This document shows positions 1-10,207 of a DNA stretch of 64,000 nt, piece after piece. The notes under the pieces were generated by a model. The model saw only the letters and a program-made list of their open reading frames with translations. It had not been told where the DNA came from and ran no database searches. Origin of the DNA: DATHKG01 sp035489435 (GTDB lineage: Bacteria > Bacteroidota > Bacteroidia > Chitinophagales > Chitinophagaceae); NCBI GenBank assembly GCA_035489435.1, contig DATHKG010000094.1; one strand, 5' to 3'. Numbering within the stretch: position 1 is the first letter of the stretch; every line of letters begins with the position of its first letter. The translations under genes and the position numbers were made by a program.

Positions 1-3000
1 GGGATCAAAGATTGTAGCCAGTTTATCGGCTTGAATTCCAATTCCGGTATCTCTTACTTCAAAACACAGTTTAATGTCGCCGGATGTGGAGCTTTTTGTT
101 GAAACGATAACAAAAACTTGTCCGCACTGAGTAAACTTAATGGAATTACCAACGAGGTTAATAATTATCTGTCTCAGCCTTGTTGAATCACCCATCACAT
201 TTTCAGGTACTTCAGCATCAATTTCATATACGAGATCTAAACCCTGGGCAAAGGCTTTACCAGCGAAAAGATCCAGTACCTCTTCTATCAGCTGGCGCAA
301 ATTCACCGGTAGATACTCCAGTTCAATCTTATCACTTTCAATCTTGGAGAAATCAAGGATATCATTTATTACGCCAAGTAATTTTTCACCACTTGTCATT
401 ATGATCTCAGTGTATCTTCTGTGTTCATCACTTAATGCTGTTTCGGCCAGCAATGCAGAGGTAGCAATTACGCCATTCATCGGTGTCCTGATTTCATGAC
501 TCATCGTTGCAAGAAATACACTTTTGGCCTTATTTGCCACCTCTGCTTCGCGGCGGGCCCGGCGTTCGTTTTCAGTTGATTCCTGGAGTTTCAGGGTTCT
601 TTCTTTTACCTGGCTTTCGAGAACAATTTTTTGTTGTTCGATTTGGCTTACTCTCAGGCGATATACAAAAATGATGAGACCGGCAAGGATGCCACCCATA
701 ATCGTATAAAACCACCACGTTTTGTAGTAGGCAGCTTTAATGGTAAAACTTACACGGGTAGGTTCATTATTCCAGATGCCGTCGTTATTGCAAGCGTTGA
801 CCAGGAATGTATAGGTTCCTGGGCCCAGGTTAGTGTAAGTGGCTTTTCTCCCTGTTCCAACATAGTTCCATTCACGGTCAAATCCTTCCAGTTTGTATGC
901 ATATTTATTTGCACCTGGTACGGTATAGTTTACAGCAATGTATTCAAAGCTGATGCTGGATTGGTCATGTGTAAGCGAAAAATGCCTGGTTAAACTAATA
1001 TGTTGTGCCAAAGGCGTGTTCTTTTCAATTTGTACCGATTTATTAAAGAGGAGCAGATCAGTCAAAATTACAGGAGGAGTGTTTTTGTTTACCGCAACCT
1101 TTTCGGGAGAAATAACATTAAAGCCATTCACTCCCCCAAAGTATATTGTACCATTCCGGCTGCGATAGCCTGCACCGCGAAAAAATTCATAGCTCTGAAT
1201 ACCGTTGGTTAAGGTGTAAAATCTGATTTTCCTGGTGTGCAAATCGAAGGTGAAGATTCCTTTGTTGCTACTGATCCATAACGTTCCATGATTGTCCTCT
1301 TCAATATGATGGATAACGTTGCTGGGTAAGCCTTTTTCTTCTAGTATAGATGTGAACGTTTTTGTCTTGTAGTCATAAATATTTAAACCACCACCCAGGG
1401 TTCCAATCCATAGATTCTTCTGGCTATCCTGATAAATGCACTGGATTGAATTGGAGCTGAGCTTGCTACTGTTAGTTTTGAATACTTTAAAAGATTTTTT
1501 AGATCTATCGAAAAGGTTTAGTCCTCCGGCATAAGTCCCGATCCAGATATTTCCCTGGCGATCAAGGCACATTGCTCTTATATCATTACTACTCAGGCTT
1601 GTTGAATCACCTGAATGATTAATGTATTTTGTAATTTTTTTGTTAGTTGCGCTTATTACATTAATACCTCCTTCGTCAGTTCCGATCCATATGTCTCCAT
1701 TCAAGTCTTTCAAGAGCTTGAAAATTTTATTGCTGCTCAGGTCGGTATCTTTGCTGCCTTTGATATATTTTCTAACTGTTTTACCTGTTGCGTTCAGGAG
1801 GCTAAGTCCCCGGTTGTATGAACCGACCCAAACATGGTCGTTTGCGTCACTCAGAAGCGACAGTATTACATTGCTCGATAGATCTGGTTTGTTGCTGAGT
1901 TGTGTCTCATAACGCTTAAACGTGTTAGTCTTCGCGGAGAAACGATTAAGACCTCCGCCGTCAGTACCTATCCACAAATCTCCGTTGGTAAGTTCTGCAA
2001 ACGAGGTAACCACGTTATAACTTAGACTGGTCTTTTGATAAGGATTGTTTTTGTAATGCGTAAATGTTGTAAGATTTTTATCATGAATATTAATTCCTCC
2101 GGCATAAGTGCCAACCCACAGAATCCCTGAAGGGTCTGTCAGCAGGCTGTTGATTGAACTGTTATTCAGACTTCCGGGCCTTTGTTCATCGGGCCGATAA
2201 GTATGGATGCTTCCAGATATCGTATTCAATAAGCTTAAGCCATTTTCAGTACCAATCCAGATCTGATTCTTACCAGCTTTTGCGAGAGATAGAACATTGT
2301 TATCGGGAAGTAACAGGGCGCTGGCAAATTCACTATTCATACTGGAAAACCGGCACAAGCTGTCTAGTGCCATAAGTCCTTTAGTTTGTGTTCCAATCCA
2401 GATTGTTCCCGACTCATCCTGCAGGATTGTGTTTATGTATAGATCAGCTGGCTGCTCATTACTGAAAGGGGGTATCACCCGGCGAAAACGATTGGTTGCC
2501 TTGTCCATCAGGTTAAGCCCAAGTTCAGTACCCACCCAAAATCTCCCCTGCAGGTCTTCCAGCATACTGTTGATGATTTCGCCGGATATTGAATTATTTT
2601 CGGTCGACTGGCTGAAATGTTTTATTGTACCGGCCTTCGTGTTAATCTTATAAAGACCGGTAAATGTTCCGACCCATAGATTTCCATTTTTATCTTCAAG
2701 AATGGAATTTACATCTCTGATAACCGAATCAGTACTGTTAACTACGGCTTTATACGGAATGAACAAGTCAAGTCCGCGGTCGTATTGATGTAAAGTGCCG
2801 CCGTCTGAGCCTACCCACAGCCTGCCGGTTTTATCTTCATAGAGCGCTGAAATCTGATTGGCGAAAAGAACGCTTGTTTCTCTTTGATTATGCTTGTATA
2901 CTTTAATCTGATAGCCATCATACCTGTTAAGCCCATCCTGGGTACCGAACCACATATAACCTTGTTTGTCTTTCAGTATGCAGTTGATGGTATTTTGTGA

Positions 3001-3162
3001 AAGGCCATCATTGATGGTAAGATGAGCAAATTCAAGAGCAGGTTGTGCGTTGACTGAGCGAGGAATAAAAGAAATGATTAAGATAGTTATAGACACTAAA
3101 ATGGATGATAGTGTTTTGCCATAGCCATAATGGGGAAGACCATGGTCAATTATTTGGTTCAT
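1..3162 (-). CDS. Hybrid two-component sensor (reg_prop propeller histidine kinase), partial
   Basis: The frame is open from an ATG at 3162 to the window edge (1054 codons seen), so the 3' end is missing. An N-terminal hydrophobic signal ending near N-A-Q is followed by about 13 beta-propeller strands of the reg_prop type, each with a W-[IV]-G-[TS] motif (MWFGTQDGLNRYDG, LWVGTYAGGINIHD, LWIGTLGGGLNIYD and others). A Y_Y_Y-type domain follows, then one membrane helix at about residues 810-832, a HisKA box SHEIRTP with phospho-acceptor His889, an N box (STRLRQIIINLVGNS) and a G1 box DTGIGI just before the edge. Proteins of this build sense a periplasmic oligosaccharide and switch on the linked SusCD genes. 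It lies directly downstream of the SusC/SusD pair on the same strand. A receiver and possibly an AraC domain are expected beyond base 1 but cannot be seen. Confidence 0.93.
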   Translation of the reverse strand, partial: MNQIIDHGLPHYGYGKTLSSILVSITILIISFIPRSVNAQPALEFAHLTINDGLSQNTINCILKDKQGYMWFGTQDGLNRYDGYQIKVYKHNQRETSVLFANQISALYEDKTGRLWVGSDGGTLHQYDRGLDLFIPYKAVVNSTDSVIRDVNSILEDKNGNLWVGTFTGLYKINTKAGTIKHFSQSTENNSISGEIINSMLEDLQGRFWVGTELGLNLMDKATNRFRRVIPPFSNEQPADLYINTILQDESGTIWIGTQTKGLMALDSLCRFSSMNSEFASALLLPDNNVLSLAKAGKNQIWIGTENGLSLLNTISGSIHTYRPDEQRPGSLNNSSINSLLTDPSGILWVGTYAGGINIHDKNLTTFTHYKNNPYQKTSLSYNVVTSFAELTNGDLWIGTDGGGLNRFSAKTNTFKRYETQLSNKPDLSSNVILSLLSDANDHVWVGSYNRGLSLLNATGKTVRKYIKGSKDTDLSSNKIFKLLKDLNGDIWIGTDEGGINVISATNKKITKYINHSGDSTSLSSNDIRAMCLDRQGNIWIGTYAGGLNLFDRSKKSFKVFKTNSSKLSSNSIQCIYQDSQKNLWIGTLGGGLNIYDYKTKTFTSILEEKGLPSNVIHHIEEDNHGTLWISSNKGIFTFDLHTRKIRFYTLTNGIQSYEFFRGAGYRSRNGTIYFGGVNGFNVISPEKVAVNKNTPPVILTDLLLFNKSVQIEKNTPLAQHISLTRHFSLTHDQSSISFEYIAVNYTVPGANKYAYKLEGFDREWNYVGTGRKATYTNLGPGTYTFLVNACNNDGIWNNEPTRVSFTIKAAYYKTWWFYTIMGGILAGLIIFVYRLRVSQIEQQKIVLESQVKERTLKLQESTENERRARREAEVANKAKSVFLATMSHEIRTPMNGVIATSALLAETALSDEHRRYTEIIMTSGEKLLGVINDILDFSKIESDKIELEYLPVNLRQLIEEVLDLFAGKAFAQGLDLVYEIDAEVPENVMGDSTRLRQIIINLVGNSIKFTQCGQVFVIVSTKSSTSGDIKLCFEVRDTGIGIQADKLATIFDP

Positions 3163-3320
3163 TGTCGGGATAACTGATTAGGAACTGGACCTGAAGATGA
3201 AAGTCTAAGTCAGCTAAGATAGGGTGAAATGATGTTGATTTACAAGTACTTTATAGTCATTTTTCTAATACTATGTTTACCACTAAGGGTAATAGTTGGT
3301 AATACTTATTGCCCACGATG

Positions 3321-3358
3321 GAAAAAGCCATGGCCCACATTAATGGAGGCCATGGCTC
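3321..3358 (-). terminator. Intrinsic terminator of the first SusC-SusD operon
   Basis: A perfect 10-bp inverted repeat, AGCCATGGCC at 3326-3335 and GGCCATGGCT at 3348-3357, has a 12-base loop. On the minus strand the second arm runs straight into a T-run (3326-3322). It lies about 30 bases past the SusD stop and before the sensor gene, so the sensor probably has its own promoter or is expressed by read-through. Confidence 0.85.
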
Positions 3359-3385
3359 TTAATTCAACGAATGGTTTGCTTGCCC

Positions 3386-5188
3386 TTATTCCAGAGTTGG
3401 ATTGAACGATCCGCCCCAATCCCTGTTTTGTTCTATTTTGTTACCGGCAGCAATAATATTTTGTTGGATAGGTGCAAAATAGTAAGAGTCGGGCAACGTG
3501 TTTACTGTTACACCTGATTGTGGCGTTCTTAAAATGCTGTATTTAAAATTTGCTTCGGTCAACTGATTGGCAAGTGCGAGTGGACGTGCAGCAGTAACCG
3601 GAATTTCACTTCCATTTGGATTGATTGCAATCGCTTCCACGCCATTTTTTACCTTGCCCGTTAATACATCAAACCTCCGCCAGCGACGTAGGTCATGAAA
3701 ACGGAAACCCTCAAAACAGAGTTCAATATTTCTTTCATTCATGATCTGAGTTCTCATCAGTTCACGTGAAGGAGCCAGCAAAAGTCCGTAGTTGCCGTCT
3801 CCGCCTGCATCGATACCAGCGCGCTGACGTATCTGTTTCAACATTTCATGTGCTTCAGTTGATTTCCCCATTTCGTTAGCTGCTTCTGCATAATTCAACA
3901 TTATTTCTGCAAATCGCATCACAACATAGTCCACATCATAACTCTGCACCTGTGCCTGTGTAAGTGACAGGTTACTGTTTTTCAAAATAAAAAAACCAGT
4001 ATACCTGTTGTTATTCTGTGATTTCGTAGAAGTGTTTGGATTTACGCCAAAATTGTCCAGGGCATCTGCAATTCCCACCGAGGTATATTGCCTGTAACCT
4101 GTGGATGCGCCAGCAACAGGATAAGTTTTTGCATTCCATAACACCGATTTATCAAATCTTGGATCCCTGTTCTGCCAGTATGATTGAAGGAACTGAACAT
4201 CGGTTGAATAATACAATCCGGTCGGATCGTTATATTGTTTACCGTCTTTCATCGGGAATGCTTTCACCATTTCCCAGGTAGGGCCGGTAAGGGCCGGACC
4301 CCGGCTTAGCGAACCCGGACGAACGCCATTATCCCATGAGGTCACTTTATTGGGAAATAAGTTGGTAACCGAAAAAACCACTTCAGAATTTCTTTCTGAT
4401 AATGCTATCTGTCCATAATCTCCAACTAACCTGTAACCCTGGGCATAAAGGCTATCGTATGCAAGTTTGGTAGCCGTATAAGCTTCATTCCAGTATTTGT
4501 TGTTCCAGGGATTAGCAGGATTAAACTGTGGAGAGGCTTTGTATAACATGATCTTTCCTTTCATGGCACGCGCAAAATTTCCATCAATTCTTCCCCAGTC
4601 AGCAGATGCTGCTAAAATACGGCGTGGTAGCAGCAGTATGGCAGAATCAATATCCTGGATCATAAAATCAAAACTTTCTGCAGTTGAGTTTCTTGGTATA
4701 TTGAGACTATCAGCATACCTGTCCTGCGGTTGTTTCAGATAAGGTATGCCGCCATAATTCCGCACCAATCCAAAATAAGTATACGCCCGGAGAAAATAAA
4801 ATTGCCCCAATAAATTATTCTTTACAGCCTGTGTAAGTGTGCTGTTGTTCGTGCTTACAATTCCCTGGTTGATCAAACGAATGCGGTTGTAATTGGTTAA
4901 CCAGTCACCATTACCTATGGCTGGGATAGTTACCAACGCTCCCGCATTTACTGTTGTAATATTATTAATGGGAAAGGGAACTCCCGCCAGCTGATCACTT
5001 TGTCCGTCGGCGTTGACAGTCCAGTTGCCAAACGTACTTTCATAAATATTCCCGAGATATGCATTTGCTAAATTTGGATCATTCCATACCAGGGTTGGAT
5101 CATAACCAGTCAAATTTGGTATATCCAAAACCTTCGAGCAATTTGTGAGTGATACAATTACTACTATTAAAAACAATATCTTTTTCAT
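3386..5188 (-). CDS. SusD/RagB-family outer-membrane glycan-binding lipoprotein
   Basis: The 600-residue protein begins with a lipoprotein signal MKKILFLIVVIVSLTNC (lipobox L-T-N-C, mature Cys17). It shows the usual SusD layout: an N-terminal TPR-rich half (AMKGKIMLYKASPQFNP region) and a C-terminal SusD domain with the typical end motif NERNIELCFEGFRFHDLRRW. SusD proteins cap the SusC barrel on the cell surface and bind the incoming glycan. It follows SusC by 35 bases on the same strand and ends before a strong terminator. The substrate cannot be told from sequence, because no glycosidase is linked to this pair inside the window. Confidence 0.95.
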   Translation of the reverse strand: MKKILFLIVVIVSLTNCSKVLDIPNLTGYDPTLVWNDPNLANAYLGNIYESTFGNWTVNADGQSDQLAGVPFPINNITTVNAGALVTIPAIGNGDWLTNYNRIRLINQGIVSTNNSTLTQAVKNNLLGQFYFLRAYTYFGLVRNYGGIPYLKQPQDRYADSLNIPRNSTAESFDFMIQDIDSAILLLPRRILAASADWGRIDGNFARAMKGKIMLYKASPQFNPANPWNNKYWNEAYTATKLAYDSLYAQGYRLVGDYGQIALSERNSEVVFSVTNLFPNKVTSWDNGVRPGSLSRGPALTGPTWEMVKAFPMKDGKQYNDPTGLYYSTDVQFLQSYWQNRDPRFDKSVLWNAKTYPVAGASTGYRQYTSVGIADALDNFGVNPNTSTKSQNNNRYTGFFILKNSNLSLTQAQVQSYDVDYVVMRFAEIMLNYAEAANEMGKSTEAHEMLKQIRQRAGIDAGGDGNYGLLLAPSRELMRTQIMNERNIELCFEGFRFHDLRRWRRFDVLTGKVKNGVEAIAINPNGSEIPVTAARPLALANQLTEANFKYSILRTPQSGVTVNTLPDSYYFAPIQQNIIAAGNKIEQNRDWGGSFNPTLE

Positions 5189-5223
5189 TCCTGATTTTTT
5201 TTGGTGCTCCTTGATATTTCTGA

Positions 5224-8200
5224 CTATTGAAACTTGATATTAAGACCTACCGTGAATGTTTTCATAACAGGGTAGGAGTCATAATTCAATTGTTCAGGAT
5301 CATGAAATTCTTTGATTTCTGAAAAGGTGAGAAGATTGGTTCCATTCAAAAAGATCTGTGTACCTGTCATTCCTAACGGCTTCATCCATTTTGCCGGCAG
5401 GTTATAGGAGATATTGAGATTTCTCAAACGTAGATAAGCCCCGTTTTTTAGCCAAAAACTTGAACCAAGCGTTCCCGATTCCAACCAGTTTTGTCCTATA
5501 GGTCTTGGATATTTTGCACTTGGATTTTCTGGTGTCCAAACATCGGTTGTCCATATCGGATAGTAAGGTCTTATGGAACCGCCATGTTGTCGCATCCCTT
5601 CACCATCCTGGTTGCTGATCATCCTGTCGTAATTTCCTACGCCCTGCATTAAAGCCTCCAAAGAAATTCCTTTCCACGAAACGCTAAAACCTAATCCGAA
5701 ATTGATGCGTGGTAGCGCGTTGTTACTTAACAATACAACATCGTTATCATCAATTTTACCATCCGGTGTTTTGGAAAAGTTTGCGCCTCTCACGTCTTTA
5801 TACCTGATACCACCCAGATAAGGTTTTCTTCCGAATGTGGTATATCCTGAAGCAATCAGTTCATCAAGTTCTTTCTGGGTACGAATAAGGTCAACGGCTT
5901 CGTAACCGAATAACCTGTTATTTGGTTGACCCACAGGGTATCTGAAATCCTGTGGCTGACCCGGGTAGTAAGAGGCGCTGGCTGGATCGAGTATATCCCA
6001 ACGGTCCCTCGAATACCCGAGATTGCCATAAATGGAGTAAGAAAAATCTGCTATGCGTTCCTGCCATTGCAGGGATAGTTCAATACCCTCAAAGGTGCTT
6101 GCAGCATAGTTTTCAGGTGCCAGTGCTTGCCCGTAAGTTACCGGGAGCGTAATGGTGCGTGCGCCAAGAATATTCTTCTTTTTCTTCCTGAATATATCAA
6201 ACGAACCCGATAGCCGGCTATTCATGACTGCGAAATCAAGTCCGAGATTGGTTTCATAGTTGGTGGCCCAGGTTATTTCGGGTACAGGTGTGGGACCTGC
6301 TGCTATGTTGATGTAATAAGTGTTGCCATACATATATCCACCGGAATTGGTATAAGTCGGAGTATATAGAAATGGTGCTATCTGCGCATTACCGACGTTT
6401 ACCAGGTTACCCGTGCTACCATAACCTCCACGTAGTTTTAACTCGTTTACCCATGATACATTGTCTTTAAAAAATGACTCCTGTGAAATTCGCCATGCCA
6501 GCGATGCAGAAGGGAAAAAGCCCCATCGTTTGTCTTTTGCAGCTAACACCGTTCCGTCGTATCTGAATGAAAAGTCAACAAGATATTTACTGGCATAGTT
6601 GTAATTGACTCTTCCGATCCAGGCCTGCCTGGTGATAGCCGGATCAATAAATTCAGAACCATCTCCATACCTGTTTCCCGCTGAGGTGGAGTAAGCGAAC
6701 ATCTGATCGATTGAGGATACAGGTGCGTATCCGGTAGACGAGATATCGATTCGTTTGCTATCAGCCTGCTCAAATACCGCCATTGCATTGACGGAATGAT
6801 TTCCAAATTTCCGGTCATAGTTCAGGTACCAATCAAATTGATACTTCCAGCCATTGCGTAGACCGTATTGGAGGAAAGGCTGATTCTGGCTAAAAGTGAA
6901 CACGTTAATCTGGTTGGGATCAGGTGGTCCGGGCAGGTAAGGATTATTACTTGGATCAGCAGAAATGAATTTATAATTATACTGATAAGTAAGAAACTTT
7001 TTACGCGTGTAGTCATTTGCTTCATAATTTCCAACAATCTTTGTTGAAAGTCCTTTTACAAAATCGTCCAGTTTAACGTCAAGTGTGAGGATTGGATTTA
7101 ATTGTCGTCTTCTTGTATCTATGTAACGGTTGCCTTGAACCATGTCGATAACGTTCCACAATTGAAAGGTGCCAATAGCAGGCTGTACCGGGTATTTTGT
7201 TATTTGATTAGCAACAGTGCCATCAGCGTTCATATAAAACGGAAACAGCTTGGGCCAGTTAAAAGTAACCCTGTAAAAATCAGCCACATCATAATCATCA
7301 TCTCCGGAAAAAGGCCAGTAGAAGCGGTCTGAACCCTGTTGTGACGCGGAAAGGTTAAGATTCAGTGAGATGGCATTACTAATCTTTGCGTTAACATTCG
7401 TGCGGAGATTGAATTTATTGTAATCCAGGTTGATATAGGATCCTTCTTCTTTTGTGTAGCTGAGCATGGAGTAATAAGTTACTTTGTCGTTGCCGCCGCT
7501 AACACTGATTAATGCTTTCTGATTGTTTGGATTTCTCCATACCCAGTCATTTGCATTGTAGGATCGATCTTTAAAATAGTCAAAGATGCCCTGGTTGTTT
7601 GGTAATGGATCGTTTCTACCATTATATTCATTTGCCCATTGCACAACCCTGTTTTGATAAATTAATTCATCGGTAGCTGTTGTTCTGTCTGCGAGTGGCG
7701 TCAGGGTAGGGCGCGCAGTTGTATAAGATGTCTGCGCCGTAAAAACAGGTTTACCCGGTGAACCTTTTTTTGTAGTGATAATCATAACACCATTTCCAGC
7801 CTGAACACCGTAAACTGATGCAGTGGCTGCATCTTTAAGCACACTCATCTGATCAATTTCGTTGGGATCGAGTGCGTCAAATGCAGCCTTGTCCTTAATA
7901 ATACCATCGATAACATAAACAGGTTCTCCAAAACTTCCACGAACCCTGATTGTAGATGATGCACCAGCCAATCCCGAAGTGTTTACAACTGTAACACCTG
8001 CGGCACGACCTGCCAATGCATTAGACATATTGGTGACCGGGATGTCTGTGACCCGGCTCATGGTAATAGAAGAAACCGCACCTGTTATACTTGATTTTTT
8101 CTGTGTGCCATAACCAACTACTACCACTTCATCAAGCTGGCTTTTACCACTTCCAAGTATGATGGTTAAAAATTTTTGATTGCCAATCGCTATCTCGAGT

Positions 8201-8574
8201 GTAGCGTAGCCAACATAACTTACAACAAGGCTCTCATTTCCATTTGGAACTGTGATTTTGAAATTCCCGAGTGAATCCGTAACTGTTCCGCCGGTTAGAT
8301 TTTTTACACCAACGCTTGCACCGGCTATTGGGTTCTTTTGGTTATCAGTGACTATACCCCTGATTTCTATTTCTGCCTGGTCGCCGGTCTGATAATCTGC
8401 TGAAGGCCTTGCAAGGACATCAGTGTTGAAACTCAAAATTAAAACTGTTAGAAGAATGAGCTTATCAGGCAAACTTCTGCTGATTCTGGAAAAAAATAAA
8501 GTGAGGTCCAATTTCTGTGATTTATATGTGATAAAAAGATATACAAAGTCTAAAACTGTCTTGAATGAAAACAT
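5224..8574 (-). CDS. SusC/RagA-family TonB-dependent outer-membrane transporter
   Basis: This 1116-residue protein is a normal size for SusC. The hydrophobic export segment is at about residues 38-56 (KLILLTVLILSFNTDVLA), preceded by an unusually long polar N-terminus, so the true start may be internal. A carboxypeptidase-regulatory-like domain follows (IRGIVTDNQKNPIAGASVGV), then a TonB-box/plug junction DEVVVVGYGTQKKSSITGAV, the plug with YVIDGIIKDKAAFDALDPNE, and a C-terminal barrel ending in an aromatic-rich strand (TFTVGLNIKFQ). It imports oligosaccharides with its SusD partner, energised by TonB. The adjacent sensor gene (1-3162) is its likely regulator. Confidence 0.95.
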   Translation of the reverse strand: MFSFKTVLDFVYLFITYKSQKLDLTLFFSRISRSLPDKLILLTVLILSFNTDVLARPSADYQTGDQAEIEIRGIVTDNQKNPIAGASVGVKNLTGGTVTDSLGNFKITVPNGNESLVVSYVGYATLEIAIGNQKFLTIILGSGKSQLDEVVVVGYGTQKKSSITGAVSSITMSRVTDIPVTNMSNALAGRAAGVTVVNTSGLAGASSTIRVRGSFGEPVYVIDGIIKDKAAFDALDPNEIDQMSVLKDAATASVYGVQAGNGVMIITTKKGSPGKPVFTAQTSYTTARPTLTPLADRTTATDELIYQNRVVQWANEYNGRNDPLPNNQGIFDYFKDRSYNANDWVWRNPNNQKALISVSGGNDKVTYYSMLSYTKEEGSYINLDYNKFNLRTNVNAKISNAISLNLNLSASQQGSDRFYWPFSGDDDYDVADFYRVTFNWPKLFPFYMNADGTVANQITKYPVQPAIGTFQLWNVIDMVQGNRYIDTRRRQLNPILTLDVKLDDFVKGLSTKIVGNYEANDYTRKKFLTYQYNYKFISADPSNNPYLPGPPDPNQINVFTFSQNQPFLQYGLRNGWKYQFDWYLNYDRKFGNHSVNAMAVFEQADSKRIDISSTGYAPVSSIDQMFAYSTSAGNRYGDGSEFIDPAITRQAWIGRVNYNYASKYLVDFSFRYDGTVLAAKDKRWGFFPSASLAWRISQESFFKDNVSWVNELKLRGGYGSTGNLVNVGNAQIAPFLYTPTYTNSGGYMYGNTYYINIAAGPTPVPEITWATNYETNLGLDFAVMNSRLSGSFDIFRKKKKNILGARTITLPVTYGQALAPENYAASTFEGIELSLQWQERIADFSYSIYGNLGYSRDRWDILDPASASYYPGQPQDFRYPVGQPNNRLFGYEAVDLIRTQKELDELIASGYTTFGRKPYLGGIRYKDVRGANFSKTPDGKIDDNDVVLLSNNALPRINFGLGFSVSWKGISLEALMQGVGNYDRMISNQDGEGMRQHGGSIRPYYPIWTTDVWTPENPSAKYPRPIGQNWLESGTLGSSFWLKNGAYLRLRNLNISYNLPAKWMKPLGMTGTQIFLNGTNLLTFSEIKEFHDPEQLNYDSYPVMKTFTVGLNIKFQ

Positions 8575-8976
8575 TCTTTGATATTACTGGCTAAATAGCC
8601 GGCAGGTATGGACATATTGATCCATTCCGGCTTTTGGCTGGCACTTTGATAATCGTTGTTAATGCTTCTAAGGGAAGCGCGGCTTGCGTTTAAGGATAAA
8701 TTCAGGGGCTGTAATTCGATGATGGAGTCAATGTGTTTTACTCATCATCAATAAATCCGGGTATGACATGTTTCGTAGTTGGGTTCGAAACATGCCTGGT
8801 ACAGATTCAGGTTGCTCAAAGTAAAATGTTCGTGATGACTTTAACAAATTATTAATTTGCTAACAATTAATATTAAAAATTTCTCAGACATTTTAGTGGC
8901 AAGCCCGCGGGACCAGGTTGTACATTTATCAACAATCACGACGTATATTCACAACGACTTAATTAATAAGCCAAAT
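8575..8976. other. Divergent intergenic region between SusC and the NamZ-like gene
   Basis: About 400 bases hold no convincing gene. An open frame extends the NamZ-like gene upstream to 8857, but it lacks a signal peptide and the ATG at 8977 precedes one. The AT-rich part at 8835-8880 would suit a plus-strand promoter, but I find no clear Bacteroidota -7 box (TAnnTTTG). One strong inverted repeat is listed separately. Confidence 0.5.
8767..8794. promoter_or_regulatory. Perfect 9-bp inverted repeat, candidate operator
   Basis: CATGTTTCG at 8767-8775 and CGAAACATG at 8786-8794 are exact reverse complements separated by 10 bases. There is no T-run on either side, so a terminator is unlikely. 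It lies about 190 bases upstream of SusC and 180 upstream of the NamZ-like gene, in the divergent promoter region. A role as a regulator-binding site is inference only. Confidence 0.4.
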
Positions 8977-10173
8977 ATGAAGCTGATATTATTTTTTACC
9001 TTTTTGTTTGTAAGCCTGAATTCGTTCGAACAAACTGCAAATCCGGAAAGGATCCTCACAGGTGCTGATCAAACAGGCAAATATCTTCCTTATCTGAAAG
9101 GCAAACGAATTGCTATCATGGCAAATCCCACAACTATCATTGGTAAACGACATCTTGTTGATAGTCTGAAAACCCTGGGTGTAAATATCGTGAAGGTCTT
9201 CGGGCCGGAACATGGATTTCGTGGTAATGCAAGCGCCGGCATGGCCATTGCGGATGAAACAGATCCGGCTACTGGTATTTCTATTATATCATTATACGGG
9301 AGAAAGAACAAACCGTCAAAGGAAGATATGGCTAACGTAGATATCCTGATTTATGATCTGCAGGATGTCGGCGTCCGCTTTTATACAAATATAAATGCAC
9401 TGGCGCGCTTAATGGAGGTCTGTGCTGAAAATGGTAAGGAGATCCTGATACTTGACCGTCCTAATCCCAATGGTTATTTAATAGATGGGCCTATCCTGGA
9501 TATGAAGTATAGATCGGGTATTGGTATGTTTCCATTACCGATGTCACATGGTTTAACCGTTGGTGAATTTGCACAGATGGCTAACGGTGAAGGATGGTTG
9601 ACGAACAAAGCAAAGTGCAGGATCCGTGTTATTCCTGTAGCTAACTATGATCATGAAATGCGTTATACGCTGCCTGTACCTCCGTCTCCCAATCTGAATA
9701 CCCAGCAGTCTATCCTGCTTTATCCTTCAACCTGTATGTTCGAAGGCGTTTATGTGAATCATGGCCGTGGCACTTATTTCCCATTCACGGTTCTCGGAAG
9801 CCCTGAATTGAAAGGCAAATTTGATTTTTCATATACACCGACCAGCATCAAAGGCATGTCTGAAACTCCTTTGTTCATGGATCAGGTTTGTTATGGTCTT
9901 GACCTGCGTAAATATGACACTGAACTGTTAAGAAAAAGCAGGCAGATAAACCTCCGGTGGATCATGGAACTTTATCGCGCCCATCCGCACAAAGAAAAAT
10001 TCTTTGATACGAAGTTGAGTAGAGAAATGAATACGATCGAACAACAGATCGGGTTAGGAAATTTTCGCCAGCAGATTATCGACGGCAAATCTGAAAAAGA
10101 AATCAGGGCAAGTTGGGAGCCAGGATTAAGTGAGTATAAAAAAATGCGGAAAAAATATTTACTCTACCAATAG
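8977..10173 (+). CDS. DUF1343 / NamZ-type exo-beta-N-acetylmuramidase (GH171 family)
   Basis: Started at ATG 8977 the protein has 398 residues and a signal peptide (MKLILFFTFLFVSLNSFEQ); the frame is open back to 8857 but that extension looks non-coding. Family motifs are clear: KRIAIMANPTT, the strongly conserved VKVFGPEHGFRG, SLYGRKNKPS, DILIYDLQDVGVRFYTNI, LDRPNPNG, MSHGLTVGEFA and PPSPNLNT. The founding member, NamZ of Bacillus, removes N-acetylmuramic acid from the non-reducing end of peptidoglycan fragments. A periplasmic role in muropeptide salvage is therefore likely. It stands alone on the plus strand and converges with the ABM/cupin pair. Family assignment is firm; the exact substrate is inferred. 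Confidence 0.88.
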   Translation: MKLILFFTFLFVSLNSFEQTANPERILTGADQTGKYLPYLKGKRIAIMANPTTIIGKRHLVDSLKTLGVNIVKVFGPEHGFRGNASAGMAIADETDPATGISIISLYGRKNKPSKEDMANVDILIYDLQDVGVRFYTNINALARLMEVCAENGKEILILDRPNPNGYLIDGPILDMKYRSGIGMFPLPMSHGLTVGEFAQMANGEGWLTNKAKCRIRVIPVANYDHEMRYTLPVPPSPNLNTQQSILLYPSTCMFEGVYVNHGRGTYFPFTVLGSPELKGKFDFSYTPTSIKGMSETPLFMDQVCYGLDLRKYDTELLRKSRQINLRWIMELYRAHPHKEKFFDTKLSREMNTIEQQIGLGNFRQQIIDGKSEKEIRASWEPGLSEYKKMRKKYLLYQ

Positions 10174-10207
10174 TACCTTAACAATTTGTAGGTCAAAAAT
10201 GGATTTC

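Noticed and set aside
8857..8976. 40-residue upstream extension of the NamZ-like protein
   Set aside because: The extension lacks a signal sequence and would bury the clear signal peptide that begins at ATG 8977.
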